This document shows positions 22,073 through 35,530 of a stretch of DNA of 64,000 nucleotides, one piece after another (within the stretch, counting starts at the first letter, position 1; the number at the start of each line of letters is the position of its first letter). Both the position numbers and the translations under genes were made by a program. Location of the stretch: the NCBI GenBank assembly GCA_026874595.1, contig CM049318.1:60052250-60116249 (forward strand). The letters run 5' to 3'. This DNA is from Sipunculus nudus (lineage: Eukaryota; Annelida; Sipuncula; Golfingiida; Sipunculidae). A model generated the notes under the pieces. It saw nothing but the letters and a program-made list of their open reading frames with translations, was not told the DNA's origin and searched no databases.

Positions 22073-23489
22073 TGTGATGCAAAATCATTTTAAATAAAAT
22101 ATTGTTTTACAAGACAGGTTTTAATATTTAATTTTAACATTTGCCAAATGAACGTACGAATAATGATTTAATTATTTCTACTTTTTAACAATTTATTATT
22201 TAGGTGAGATCATCAAGCAGTAAGTTGGACCAGCAGTAAGAAACACGAACTAAGCTCAGATTCTTTGAGACTTGGTTCCTTGAAAATTACTTGAACAAGT
22301 GCCGTTTCAGAAAAGATCAATGTACTTAAAAGGGAATTTGTATGTGCTGTTAAAACAACCTTAATGTTGACTTCCTCTATATAATTTTGTTATTGTTTTT
22401 ATGGCCTTTATAAAAATTACAATAACCAAAAAGAAATGCAAAAACCTTTAATTACATTCAAGGCATTAGTTTATTGTATAAGGCACGTGTCATTTTGTTA
22501 GCTTGTGCAATAAATCAAAATTGTTCTTGGTAACGATTTAAGGGAAAACGAGCATTAGTTAAGCAGGTATAAAATGCTTAAGTTTTTGTCTGGAGTTATT
22601 TGGTATAAAATGATAAAAAAAACATGGGCTCCAATCAAAGATGTACATTCCGCTATTGCATCCGACATACCCTGCATTTGATGACATAACCTGTCAGATT
22701 TTATAAAATATAAGAATATACTTTTCTTTATTCTTTATTTCATAATTCACATTATATATAGATAGTACAAGCTGGGTGCTACTCATTGTCTACAGATTAC
22801 TATTTTCATAAAAAAAAAATAATGTTGTACCAGTGATCTTGCTCCGACGGATGGAACAGCCTATGTATAGCCACTGTGCCATCACAAGTCATTTAAGGAT
22901 AATGAAAAAGCGACAAGAATTCAACAATATCCAGCATTTAACTTTACCATTGTTATATTTAAACTTTAAAATTTGTTTGACCATAGTTTCTGTTAAGATT
23001 TGTCCGTTTTTGTTATTGCACTGGTATAACCTGAATGCCTCGGTTTCATATAACCATACATGTATAAAAGAAATTGGCCCACCAAACTAATTAGATTATA
23101 AAATAGACCATTGGGGGGGGGGGGGGGGTAAGATGGGATAGAAGAACAACTGTATACACGTTCGACAACATTATGACTAATGATGACACTTTTTTTGTTA
23201 TGATTTGATATTTACTTCCAGTTTGTTTCCTTCAACAGGACTTTTCTAAAATTCTAAATTTTTAAGGTCCCTTTGTTTTGTTTTTCGAAACACTCTCCTT
23301 AATGAATTCTGCAGCAAAACATGCATTTCATTCAATGTTGATTATCTGTCCTTAACATGTCTCATTCTACTGTAAATGTCTTTAAATAAATGTCTGTAAA
23401 TAACTGATGAAAATAGCTATTCCACATAAGGTATAATTACTCCCAAATGATATGCTATTGCCCGCATAGAGGTGAGGTTATATGAACAA

Positions 23490-23532
<43 letters not shown>

Positions 23533-24140
23533 TTGCTTCTTAATATGTACTCCATTTCACTGAGAATGGTGGACTAGGTAGAATTTCCTAAAACTTTGGG
23601 TTGGGTTAGTGAGGATCTGGCACTAAATCAAGTCAAAGTTGTCCTTTTTCTGTTGTTTATTCTTCACAAAATATGTAAAAAAAATTATATCATTCGCCTT
23701 AAAATTTTACACATTATTTTTTGGATTATGACCAAAACATAAAAATACTCCCTAGAATTCCTTAGGAACCTTTAAATATACTTTGGATGAACTAACCGTA
23801 AGAGACGGGTTTCTATACCTTCACTACCAGCGAGCGGATAGTGATGATGGTGATGTAATAATCGAACAATAGGATGACGCAATAACAAAATCATATCAAA
23901 TGGAAGAATAACAGGGCCATTTTCATATGTTATGTATAAATGAAGCAAATATTAAGTCACTGATTAAAACCAAGGAAAGTGGAGCCATACTGTATACGAT
24001 ACAGGTTGCCTGAAATGAGCAAGTGGTCCGCCATATGTAAATTGCACAAACTACCCAAGGATACCTTGTTGTCTCTATATGAATTTTTTTAATGAATTCA
24101 TCATTGAAATTTTGTAGAACAATATACTGGTGGACAAACA
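22073..24140. other. No gene seen; G run and (ATT)n inside
   Basis: AT-rich non-coding sequence. A G run lies at about 23114-23129 and an (ATT)n microsatellite at about 23490-23533. Nothing else recognised. Confidence 0.6.
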
Positions 24141-24149
24141 ACAGCTGAT

Positions 24150-24240
24150 TAATTTTCATGATTAGTCTGATGGATCTCGATGCGGATCCATGTGTTGGCG
24201 GAGGTTTGCGCTCTACGGGTGCTCTCTAATATTGTAATAA
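24150..24240 (+). repeat. Tail of common interspersed repeat
   Basis: GGCGGAGGTTTGCGCTCTAC and following bases resemble 35494-35515. This is the well-known 3' boundary of a repeat widespread in marine animal genomes. Only the tail is clear here. Confidence 0.5.
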
Positions 24241-25264
24241 ACGTCTTAATGCAGTATTTGAGTGTCTAGTCTAAGTTATTGTGATGTAATATATCTTACT
24301 AACCATTTTGAGGTGTTTTGTTGCTAAATATCTCTCTGTATGAAATAGTTATATATAATGGTCCTCAATTTTTGCTCTAAAATCAAATTTGACCTGAAAA
24401 AATGACATAACCACTATAGAAAAATTGGCACCATATTTTTTTTGTAGATTTTAAGGTCTAAGGATCACAAAAATTGAAGGTGTCCACTTTTTACAGGGAA
24501 AAATTACCCGGTGACATATGCTCCCACACTGTCACCCCGTAACATAACCCCTCAGAATAATTTTTTTTTGTCATGAGTGTTTATATATGATTATTGTAAT
24601 TTCTGATTCTTAATTTTTGATATGTAATTGGGGTATATCATTCTGTTGTATGTAAAATGTCATGCGGTTTGATGAAACATATTTATTAACCAATATAATT
24701 AACAATATAAGTAACATTCCGTGACTTTTTATATCTCAGATATTGATCTAGCTTTATATATTATATCTTTCGGGTGTTTGTTTTAATTAACAAATCATAT
24801 GTTAAAAAAACGAGAATTTGTATATCAGCAAAATAAGCGAACGGGCAACATGACCGATGTGGGGTAACCTGAAATAAAATTTAGGTTATTACACTCGAGG
24901 TTAAACCGAAATCAATTTCAGAATACCTGGGGGAAGTATCTAAAATGGGGGAGGGGTAGACTGAATCTTTACACCGGCAGTCTGAACCAGCACGGGGTGT
25001 CTGTGGCAGTCAAGTACCGTACATACGCGGTTGACCTGATCTGTGGTTAAGGCGTTGACTGTGCACGGCTGGTTCAAGCCTCGCCAGAGCCTCACAAACA
25101 GAGGCAGAAATGAGAGGAAATTCACAGACGCGGTCCTCCCAACAGCAGGTAACGACATCTGGTTTATTCCTCTTCCTGTAAATAAAAACTGAAACCAGAT
25201 GGTTTAATATTTACATACATCCTCATCATATGGTAACCGTCATCCTCATCCAATAGACAGCGCC

Positions 25265-25345
<81 letters not shown>

Positions 25346-26400
25346 CAAACGATCGCCGAACTCTGATAAATAATCGATATTGTACGTTTTATATCGATAG
25401 GTAGCCCTATACATTAGGACCAACCTCCTGTGCGAAAAAAACTACCACAGTATAAAGCGCTGTATTTAGCAGCCATCCCGGTGCAGTCCTGCAGTCACGA
25501 CTCAATTTATAGTTCCCCTCGGCTTAACCTAAGTAGTGCATTAACGGCTGTGTTCTCCAACAAGGGAACGTTTTTAAGTATATTTCCGGTCCGGACATGG
25601 AATAAATCATCCGTTACCTTGATCTGGAGACTTTAAATTTAGCTTGACCCTAACTGACAATTTACGCGGTCTGTGGGAAACTCCAATTCTGCAGGACCGT
25701 AAACATGCGGGGCAACGATGGATTAAAGGCTCTAATGTAGTTTGATGGTGATACACATTTATGGCTATCGTAACGTGATACATATTCCGGACTGATTGCT
25801 AAAACTGTTATCAAAAAGTTTTATTTTAATCCATACAAACAAGTTGAAATATTATAAGACGTCCGCACAAACATGACAAAATTGCTTGAAATTTTTACAT
25901 ATCAGCATTTTCCTTGACAATATGATAAACCTTATACAGTGGTGAACGCAACTATTTAAGGCTCTGAATGATCATTATATATAGTTACTCTTCTTAAATT
26001 TTAAAGTGTTGTGAAAAAAGAAACAGGTATGTAGATTGACTTATATAGAAGAAGCCGCTTAACTGCAAGAGGCTTTTGTCAAGCAAATTTGTTGCAATTA
26101 ACCGAAGTTGCAATTAGGCGAAGTTCACCGTCTACCATGTGTGAGGGGAAGCTGAATGATTGATTGGACCGCCGAATATCTAATTAACTTAGCATTTGTT
26201 TTGTAACACTATTCGTATTGTGATAAAGAATAAAACACCAGTATTAGATAACTATTATTTAAAATAAAAATATATACAAGAGAACACATTAAAAGGCAAG
26301 CCATAGAGAGTTATTAAAGATCACATATATATTAAAAAAGGCAATATACTTCATATACAAAAAATATGCAAAATGTCTGATGTAATTTACATCATGTTAA
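24241..26400. other. No gene seen; (TA)n at 25265-25341
   Basis: Non-coding. A long TA microsatellite occupies 25265-25341. The GC-richer stretches 24950-25150 and 25440-25740 have only short open frames without recognisable domains. Confidence 0.55.
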
Positions 26401-26420
26401 CACCTAAAGAACTCTGTGAT

Positions 26421-26819
26421 TTACTGCTGTTTTACGGTGAGATGAGCTGTGTCCTGTACGTGTGTCTCCACTGCGTAAAGGTGTTCTATCTGGCACTGAG
26501 ACTTGTCTGACTGCTCCAAATAACGGCGGAGTGTTGCTAGCGCCTGCATCGCCTGTCTTGATGAAGTAGCTTGGAGTGATGCTGGTTCAACATCTTCTTC
26601 ATCCTCGGCAGATGTGTTACCGACGGCTGAGTCACAGATCTCTTGGTCAGTTGGCATGCCATGGCATTCAGTAGCAGCATCCATCGCTACATACTCCTTA
26701 AACTCCTCCATGGAGATGTTTAGCGGTGGGTCATCGTTGGTTGGTTCTGGTAGTGGATCTTTCGTTCTGAAACCGGCTTTAGCAAAGCAATGAACAATGG
26801 CTACTTTTGAAATTCCGGT
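26421..26819 (-). pseudogene. Tigger/pogo-like transposase C-terminal remnant
   Basis: The minus-strand frame reads GISKVAIVHCFAKAGF and then a Pro/Asp/Glu-rich linker (DPLPEPTNDDPPL), EEFKEYVAMD, an acidic SAEDEEDVEP stretch and a helical end with ALATLRRYLEQ. The I..CF.KAGF motif followed by an acidic tail is characteristic of Tigger/jerky/CENP-B-type transposases after the DDE core. The DDE core itself is absent; a TAG stop lies at 26820-26822. TTGC-GATTAACCGAAG-like motifs near 26090 and 26930 may be terminal sequences. It could alternatively be a terminal exon of a domesticated derivative, but no gene structure is visible. Confidence 0.55.
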
Positions 26820-26822
26820 CTA

Positions 26823-28610
26823 TGATCATTATTGGGATAACACAAACACAACTCACCGACTCATTGAAGTACTTGCATTTAACGTGAGATTTTTTACCTT
26901 TCTGCCCATATTATCCCTTGCGTTAATCGGAAGTTTGCGATTATGAGGCTTCCGATTATGCGGCGTGTTTTTAATGATAACATATAGGAAATGGTTTGGT
27001 TTTCAGAATTTCTTGCAAATAAGCGGCATTTTCCGTAAACCGACTTGCAAATAAAATATATATATAGTTAACTGAACATTTGAAGAATGACAATAAACAG
27101 TTTGGTAGATATATTCAACATCAGTTTTGGTTCACCGAATTATAACTGGTTTGTATGCTTAACTCTTTGTATGACCATCTTTCCAGGCAGCTTTCTTTAA
27201 ATTCCAGGATATGTGCTCTAAACCTCTGTTTTTATTACGTTCCCGGCATGGATTTATTTTTGCAAATGACCATTTTACAGGACTTTTCAGGAAATCACGG
27301 AGATAACACGAATCCTGTTATAATGGTCATTTTTAATCGATCGAATTGCGAGTAACGTCGTCTCGGGTCCTTTTAATTCCTGCTTCTGCAGTCACCAGAT
27401 CCGCAGAGAGCATGTGTCAAAAAGCCCTTAACTAAGGTGAGACGGGCATTGAAGACATTTAACACGTGAACATTAACTCCCATCTAGAACATAGTAGACA
27501 CATTAACGCCATCATACACTCTCTGGTTACAATCAGGTAAATATAGCTCCGGTTTCGTGTTTTAGTTTGAAATTTTAAGCCTCTGTTTAACATTGGGTTT
27601 TGAAACGAAGTACTTTATATTTTGGTATTAATTTAATTCCTTCTACTCGGGTGATCTTGTGTCGGATCCTATAACATGCGTGTTCAATTAAAAAAATGTC
27701 TCCTATTTAGAAGATTTTCTTTTTTCAATAAATCTCTTATTTTGAAAAAAGGCGAACTTAATTGAAAACGTCTTGACAGAGGACCTTCATGTATTTAGAC
27801 TTTAATCACTCTCACACGTTAAGATTATGAACATGCCGGTTATAAGCCCACATAAAACGAGTACGTTTAAGTGTGCTTTCTTCGTTAGAAACAATAAAGT
27901 AAAAATGATGACAAATTTATCTAGGTTCCAATCTGGATAACCATCACTTGTATTTATAATTTATAAACATTTTCAAGGCAAATATTATGCACAGAAATAC
28001 AAAAAAAGATAAATGCGCTAATCAAATTGCGAATGAAAGCAATATCGCCTAAGAATATATTGAGGTATTTATAAATGAGCTGGTTGTTGTAAATAAAATA
28101 CTTTGATGCATAATTTTCAGTCCCCTTAAGTTTCACGCACATTTCATTGTGCTCTTCAAGTGACTGTGTTGTGGTGCTTTATGTCTGTTAAGTTATGGTT
28201 ATAGGTGTGTGCATGTGTGTGATTATTTAAGGTTGGATGGTTCTCTTTGCGCAATGCCTGCAAATGTTCAGGTATTCCTTCGTTCATTAAGGAGGGGGTT
28301 TCCTTATCTTTACTTTCCCTTGTTCGCATAGGCAGCGGCGAATCCAGGATTTATAAAAGGAGGGTCCACTTGTGGAGAACAAACGGCAAAACCTGAAAAA
28401 GAGACCCAGGGATCTAATGTTCACTCTTTGAATAAATGTCACTCTGTGGATTGATGTGCATAATGGTGGTTGATTAATAAATAAAATGGATGAAAAAGTA
28501 ACATTATGTATTTCCCAGTGGACACGGTGCTATTGCACAAGTTTACAGAGTGATTGAACTAATAATATGAGAGAAAAAGATGGACGGGATATAGATAAAT
28601 CAGAATCAAA
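26823..28610. other. No gene seen
   Basis: AT-rich. A short GAATCCAGGATTT motif near 28340 resembles ends of small elements seen elsewhere in the window. No coding evidence. Confidence 0.5.
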
Positions 28611-29285
28611 GTTCTGTACAGACGCCATCTTGAAAATTATTTGAATTTATACACTTTTTTTCCCGTTCCTTTAGGGATTGTTTTCTTTGCTATGAAAGCC
28701 AAATATTAATACTTTATGACATATATTGGAAAAAGCAGAAAAGACCATTAGAGCCTGCAGAAGGAAGGTCAACAGGTGACCCCACCTGCATGTCAAAATC
28801 AAATAGCAGTCACATGCTCAATATTCTTATGAAATTCTGTGCTTAAGGCTGCAGCATTCGTGAGACATTTGGTAACAGACAATACATCATGTATGCAAAC
28901 AAAACAAATTGGCAAACTTTGCGATCGGCACAATTTGAAGTTCTGCATAGGCACCATTTTGAAAATAATTTGAATTAATTTATACTTATTTTATTCCCCT
29001 TCGTTGTAGAAATTGTTGACTGACATATGAAAGTCGAAATATTAATATTTTATGACATATCTTGGTAAAATTGAAAAGACCATAACAGCTGACAGAAAGT
29101 GGGTCAACATAGGTTGCGCAACCTGCAGGAAAAAATCAAATATTAGAGACATGATAAATTTTCCTGTGAAATTTTGTGCTGAAGGCTGCAGCAGTTCGTG
29201 AGATATTTGGTAACAGACCTTACAACATATATGCAAAAACAACAAATTGTCGATTTATGCGATCTTAACAATTTGAATTTCTGCA
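28611..29285. repeat. Two-copy tandem, ~335-bp unit
   Basis: 28611-28939 and 28940-29280 align along their length (GTTCTGTACAGACGCCATCT / GTTCTGCATAGGCACCATTT, the ATTTTATGACATAT and TTTGGTAACAGAC blocks). A third unit begins at about 29278. Divergence is marked, so it is old. Confidence 0.8.
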
Positions 29286-29889
29286 TATTCATGACATGAT
29301 AAGAAAAATCTACAAGTGTGGACGGTGGAGAGTAGACGTTGCGCCAGCGCATAAGTTAACAGAGCGAATTAGAAAAAGGTCCTCAGGTCAGAAAAGGGCG
29401 GGGAGAAGGTCCAGGCCGCAAATATTGGCCTAAAACCCTTAAAAAAGGTTGCGGCAGCAGGAAAAAGGGTTGTCGGGTACCCTAATTTGCATGTTACATT
29501 TTTCAAACACGGACAAAAACATTTGTTAACATTGTATCATTTTAAGTTTTGCCCATGAAAACCTTGGTCTAGACAAAATTTTCACAAAATGCGAGGTATA
29601 CACGCAATGTTTGACCATTTTTCTTGGTTAGTTCTGGAGATACCGAAAAAGCAGACTTTTCAATAAGGGCGGCCCTAAATTACACATCAAAATTTATAGG
29701 ATATAAATCGTTGCTACGGTTGTTTCATTTGTATCCGTGGCCAAGAATACCTAGGTCTAGATACAATGTTCCACCAATTATCATTGTTAGTTCGTGAGGA
29801 CAACCCAGCTCTAAAGTATCAGTAGACCCCTAACATTACAAAACCATCAGAAGACCTTGTATTATAGACAATTCATAGGTTTGCTTTAG

Positions 29890-29901
29890 AATATATATAT
29901 A

Positions 29902-29981
<80 letters not shown>
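29890..29981. repeat. (TA)n microsatellite
   Basis: TA run broken twice by TTA. Confidence 0.95.
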
Positions 29982-29985
<4 letters not shown>

Positions 29986-32900
29986 TTTGGTTCATGTTTT
30001 CGTGTGACCAATAGTTTGATTTATGTCAGAATTAAGACCTGGTAACCAAAACCAAATGAATATAATGAAGGTTCGGGAATGTCCATTTTGCAACTTACTT
30101 CATAAGATAATTAAACATTATGAACCCAATTTTGTTTATATGCCAGTATATTAGAATAAAAATAAACACTTGTAGCAGTCCATAAAGAGTCTCCTTTGGT
30201 TACAATGAAGATGAAGTAAAAATGTAAGAAATGTTTTATTGAATTGCTAATCTGTTTCTTTTCGACCAGCACATCATAGCGATAATTTTAAATCAAAAGT
30301 TAAATCATTTTAAATAATCATACATATATAGTGATATAATTTGTTAATGCCTGATTAAGCAGAGGGCATGCTGTGACTGCATAAACAACATTTATGCGAT
30401 CCATATGTTAGACTAGCACAGCCGGGAAAGATAATAATGAAGACATACTGACCTCATACTGACATACTGACATACTGTACTCTATATGGCTGTAATGCGA
30501 AACCTAGGACAGTTACTGCAAACTCGCGAGGAATTATTAAATAAATACATTCGATTTATTTTGGGGGTGTTTTTTGCACCATCACGCATAAGAAGACAGA
30601 AGTTCTGGACATAGTTGCGACTATCGTGGCATGGAATTACGTTTTATTTTAATTATTTTCGTGGCAAACATAACCAGTGACGGCTTGGAAGGTGTTATGG
30701 CCCCCTAAATATTTAAGCCAATTGAACAGGCATTATGAACAAGGCAAGAACACTTGAAGCAATATATTATTTTTTCATCCTTTTTTAATCCAAAGCTCTT
30801 GATTGACACATTGGCTTCCAGGGTTTCTGGTCATAATATAGAAACATCAAGATGATGTAGTGCAAATTTCTTGTAATTATTTTTTTTGTATAAAATAGCA
30901 ACATCTCAGAGAAAAGTTTATAAAATCTTCTCCAAAGAAACTTTCTTTTGTTTAAAATAGGATATTAACTGGATGACATAAAGATCACCTGACTCAGCTG
31001 CCTCGAACCTGGATGAAAATGAAGATGCTATAGCCAGATCGGCCCCTTGTCAGATCGCTATTTTACCATACGGTCCAGTCTTATGTACCCAATCGGCCCT
31101 TTACCAGCGTGGTAAATACTACTATGTAGAATTTCAACAAGTACCTTTTTATTTCCCGGAATCAATGGAAAGCTTGTTCCATGCCGTGTGTTACATGGTC
31201 GGATCTAGAATTTGGAAACGGGGTAGCAAACCCAAGATGAGTCATGAGAAAACTTAAACAACGTCAATTAAAAGTTCTTAAAACGGGCTTGAGTAGAGGA
31301 TATACGGTTTTCACATCATTAAAGCAGAAACAGTTATTTAAAATGTAATACAATGTCTTAAATGTTGTAAACATTTCTTGTCGTGCACATATTTTGAAAT
31401 ACTTGCTGTATAAAAATCTTCGCCTGATAAAATGGCACGGTCCACAGGATACATTTCATGACTGCCCGACGAATACAGTCGACTACCGTGTTACATGTTT
31501 TTCACGATTAAGTTTAGAACAAACAGTTCGCATCATAAAGTTTCTTTCTAAAGAATGACTAGACAAAGTTCATGTGAAAGATTTAAAATGAAATATGATA
31601 AAACAGAATTTCAGCATGATTTTTTAGAGAAAACTTTCGGGATATATGTTAATATGCAAACGCGCTGTAAAAGTAACCTATGATTAAGTATAAACTATCA
31701 GTTCGACACCCTGATAAACGGTTTTTTGAGGATGGACCCTTATGACTCCCGCCCAGGAGAGATTTTGTTCGATAATTGTGACGTCATCGAGCTAAATTTT
31801 ATTGACTGACGTCATCAGGTGGAATAACCAAGTGTATTATTACTAAACTTTATACTTTTTTATCATATTTTGATGTTTACGTACAGTTTCGATCATTGTT
31901 CAAGTCAATTTTCTACTCATAAAATCGGCGAAATACCTCCTTCAGTATATGGCTTGTTTTGGCTCTCTGGCCAAAATTTTGTAAAACGTTCGGTTACGAC
32001 CAAAGACGTGTTGTCACTCCGGTTCACGGCTTTATTTGAACATGTGGTCGGACCAAGCTGAACCGAGTACGGTTGATGGTTTTGAGCACACAGGAGATGG
32101 CATATAAGGCACTCCGGGGGCCTATACATCACTGGACCAGGCCCCGGAAAAAGTATAATTATAATTGGACATTAAGTGCAAACGAGTTGAAACGAGCCGC
32201 TTCAGGGCCATTTTACCTTAAAAACACAAACTTAACAGGAAAATCCTGTTCTGATTAACAACTTTTTCATCAGGAAACAGCCGCGTATTTTTTGAAGCGC
32301 TAAAAATGTTGACATGAATTTCATTATTTCCGAGACGCCATTTTGTTAATTACCAAGTAGAGATTTAATCATATCTAGCAACCAGCCTTTGTTTACAACC
32401 AATCAAAAAAACTCTTCGAACCGCACCCCTAGACTAGACATTTTTATTTATACTTTTGTTCTCGTTAAAAAAAATCATGAAAAAACTAGCGGACAAAGGC
32501 ACTTGTACGTATACCTCTTCGACTTAGAAAAACAGGGCTTGGCGATGAATAATATCTGATTGGAACTACATACAGTATCAAGAAGAAGATCTCTATGACG
32601 TCACTCCCCATATTGCCGTGCTCAATACTAATTACTCCAATGGATGCGATGGAAGACTGGTATAATCACAAGCAAGTTGCAAAAATGACATTGTCAACAA
32701 AGCATTGTTGTGTACGCGCCCGCGCGTGTGTGCGATGGTGTGCGGATGTGTGTGCAGGGCCGGTTCCAGGATTTTCTTCACGGGATTGCTTTCTTTTTTT
32801 TTTTTTCTTTTTTTTTCCATGGAAATGGCAAAGAGTAAAAAGCATGCTTCAAAAAGAACAATTTTAGTTCAAATCAAATTATACAATAACAGGAAATTTA

Positions 32901-33689
32901 CTTATAATTTCATAGTATAAACAAAATTTATATAGTTTACTAAATATGATCCTTCGTAGAAAGTAATAATTCCAAATCCCTCCCCCCCCCCCCCCAAAAA
33001 AAAAGGTCCGGGCCTTGAGGGTATATTCATTCTCCTGAAAATATACCAAAATAGCTGCTGAATTGTTTGCTTCATATACGTTTCAGAAAATATCCTTTCT
33101 CTGCATTCGACATTCCGCATTAGTTATCTTACCAACACACTTCGTCAAGTGAAAAAAAGGACTGTGGAACGTTATCCAGCCTTGAGTATAAACAAATGTC
33201 CTTCTGTCTTTATATCAAGCACGCATTGTGACAATTTCTTTTGACTGAGATGTTATCACATACTCTTAGGAAATGTAATTAAATACAAGCCATCATGTCT
33301 TAGCAAGGCACACTAGGTCACAAGGCATCTCGATTTTTCCTCCCCTCCAACCTTCAATGGACAAGTAATACCATGCCTGTGTTAAAAACTCAAAAACTAT
33401 TAACTTATACGCTTCCTACACTTGTAATATAAAACCTCGATCTGCGAAACTATGGGCAAATCTGGCTAGAATAACCAGTAAAGTGTGTTAAAGAGCAAGC
33501 CCGCCAGCGCGCATGCCCACTGATGTCGTAAAAGGTCAGGCATGGTGACCGCTTTACGGCCATATGGCGTTTATTGCCTTCGTGTCGGGTCCGCCTCGTT
33601 TCTAATGACGGTGTGACAGGTCGGTTTTAGATTTCAGAAGCGATTTACTCTGATCGTAGAGTTACAATTGGCTTTGTTCTCGGATTCCC
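29982..33689. other. No gene seen
   Basis: Short open frames only. A CCAGGATTTT motif with a T run occurs near 32770-32820 and a C run near 32983-32995. 33480-33690 is GC-richer and is the upstream region of the secreted-peptide gene. Confidence 0.5.
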
Positions 33690-33697
33690 TATAAAAG
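33690..33697 (+). promoter_or_regulatory. TATA box of secreted-peptide gene
   Basis: TATAAAAG lies 73 bases before a start codon in a good Kozak context (CACCATGA). A transcription start would fall near 33720. Confidence 0.7.
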
Positions 33698-33762
33698 CCC
33701 GTTTCAAAATCGGCGGGCGAGATAAAGTAAGATTTAGCGTCTGTAACTTGTCGTCTGTCACC

Positions 33763-33832
33763 ATGAGCGGATCTCGTGTTGCCATGTCAGTACTACTGCT
33801 AGTGTCTGTAGTCGTTGTCTTCACTATTCAAG
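33763..33832 (+). CDS. Secreted peptide gene, exon 1 (signal peptide)
   Basis: The ATG sits in CACCATGAG, downstream of a TATA box. The exon encodes 23 residues plus one base: a short N-region with one Arg and a hydrophobic core (VLLLVSVVVVF), a textbook signal peptide with likely cleavage near the exon end (TIQ-G). A GTGGGT donor follows at 33833. Splicing to the acceptor at 34392 keeps frame (phase 1) and joins the signal peptide to a charged mature region. The product should enter the secretory pathway. I do not recognise the family. Confidence 0.75.
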
Positions 33833-34392
33833 GTGGGTTTAAAATTTTTATTGAAAAACGTTGAGAAAAAGACATATTCTTTAACGATACAGTTCTAAAA
33901 TACTATTTATACATTCCGTTGACAGTTTTTATACAACATGTGTTATACATTTGCTTAGGCGAAGATATTTCCTTCATAATTTCAGCAAATTCAAAATTAA
34001 ATCTGTGTTTTTTATATATACACAACTCTTTTCTATATTGGACCAAGAGAAAATGATCAACTGTAAAAGCCGAAGGCGTTTTTCTTGTGGCGCAAAACTA
34101 AAAATCCGTGGTGAATTTTATGAAGGTGTTCCCATTTTGTATCCCTTAATGACCCATTTTCGAAATTATCTAAATAACCCAAGGGAATATTTAGTGATCC
34201 CAAATATAATTTAAATATAAGATAATATAATTAAAAAAGTTTCAAATTGAAACGTTTCGTGTGCATTTTTCTAATTTACATTTATATTCTACCATATAAT
34301 TTGATTTCTAATTCATAACTTTTTCATAACTCATAATTTTATTTTCTTATTGACAGGTTTTTTTCATAGTTCATATTTGTTCTAATTCACAG

Positions 34393-34637
34393 ATGTGAGG
34401 TCACAAGCATTGTTCTTTCATGAAAGCCCAAAGGAAGACAGAGATCTTGAAAACAAAGTTTCCAAGGTGTCCGAAAAGGTTTCTTCACGGGTGGCTGCTC
34501 TGGTTAATTTGTGGAGGAGACTTATTTTTAGACGGACCGGAACTGGCGTCAATTTCCCCCCAAGATACAGACGGGCACCCTGCGACAAATATCACTTCTA
34601 CAACCCAAGTACAGGAGGATGTCACTTAACGGACGAG
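34393..34637 (+). CDS. Secreted peptide gene, exon 2
   Basis: The acceptor is TTCACAG and the donor GAG|GTGAGG. The exon adds 82 residues in frame. An amphipathic, Lys/Glu-rich helical stretch (KEDRDLENKVSKVSEKVSSR) is followed by a basic stretch with possible processing sites (WRRL, FRR, RYRR). Next is APCDKYHFYNPSTGGCHLTDE, whose two Cys are 12 residues apart. Precursor layout (signal, linker, basic cleavage site, Cys-containing C-terminal part) suits a neuropeptide, hormone or defence peptide, but no named family fits from memory. It ends in phase 0, so a further exon is needed. Confidence 0.7.
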
Positions 34638-35449
34638 GTGAGGCTATCTCTATCAGAGATAACGAGATAATAATAAGATAATTGTCCAGAAATATCTAAA
34701 GTATCTTCCATATTTTCCAAATTGATCATACAATTTTCATACAACGTATATTTTGTAGTACACAATATACACTGCTTGTAAAAGAATATATTTTGAAATT
34801 AATATAATTGAAATTATTAGCTTAAGTTATCTTTTCTTTGCGTAAAAATGCTGAAGGTTGCAGATAATTTTTTTTAAATATTGAAAACAGACTCTTTCCA
34901 ATGAATATATGGAGTAAAGCCCCAACTCACGAAAATAACAAACTGCAGGAAATTTTAAGTCTAAGATGGCAATTTTGTTGTGTAGAATTTGCGGCCTTTA
35001 CTTAACGCTAATGGTGTATTTTCTTTCAAGGATTTTTGTAAGACCAAGATAATTGAACATCATAACACTTATTCGAATTTAAGCATTGGCAAAAATGTTT
35101 AGCGAAAAGATTAGATGCTAACATTATCTGCTATTCGAATTCTTGCAATTACTGAGGTCGAACGTGAAAAATTATCGAAACTATATACTCACGATAAGTG
35201 ACGAATTGGTTTATAGTATAGTAAGTATACCCAAAATCGTTTCTACTTCTTGATGTATATTCCATACTTAATATATTTAAATATTCCATTTCTCAATCTA
35301 TCTTGTTTATATGTTTTTTTTTCTATATTACTTACTATGTTAAGATGGCAATATCTCAAATGGTTTTCTGTGAATTTAAGTGACATTTTTGGTATGGGAG
35401 GGCAAAGAGTTGAGGGAAAATTAATTTCATACTGGCGCGGAATTTGTGG

Positions 35450-35530
35450 CCCACCTGGATAATGATGACGGCATTGGCGGAGGTATGCGCTCTGTGATTG
35501 CTTTCTGTTTGCATGTGTTCATAACACTAA
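35450..35530 (+). repeat. Tail of common interspersed repeat
   Basis: TTGGCGGAGGTATGCGCTCT, the same boundary motif as at 24195. It lies in an intron of the secreted-peptide gene. Confidence 0.55.

Noticed and set aside
25020-25095. tRNA-like sequence (TGGTTAAGGCG ... GGTTCAAGCC) on the plus strand
   Set aside because: The A-box-like and B-box-like motifs are only about 27 bases apart and no stems form, so a tRNA gene or SINE head is not supported.
31870-32061. 63-codon plus-strand open frame overlapped by a minus-strand one
   Set aside because: No domain, no splice signals, no codon pattern distinguishable from chance.
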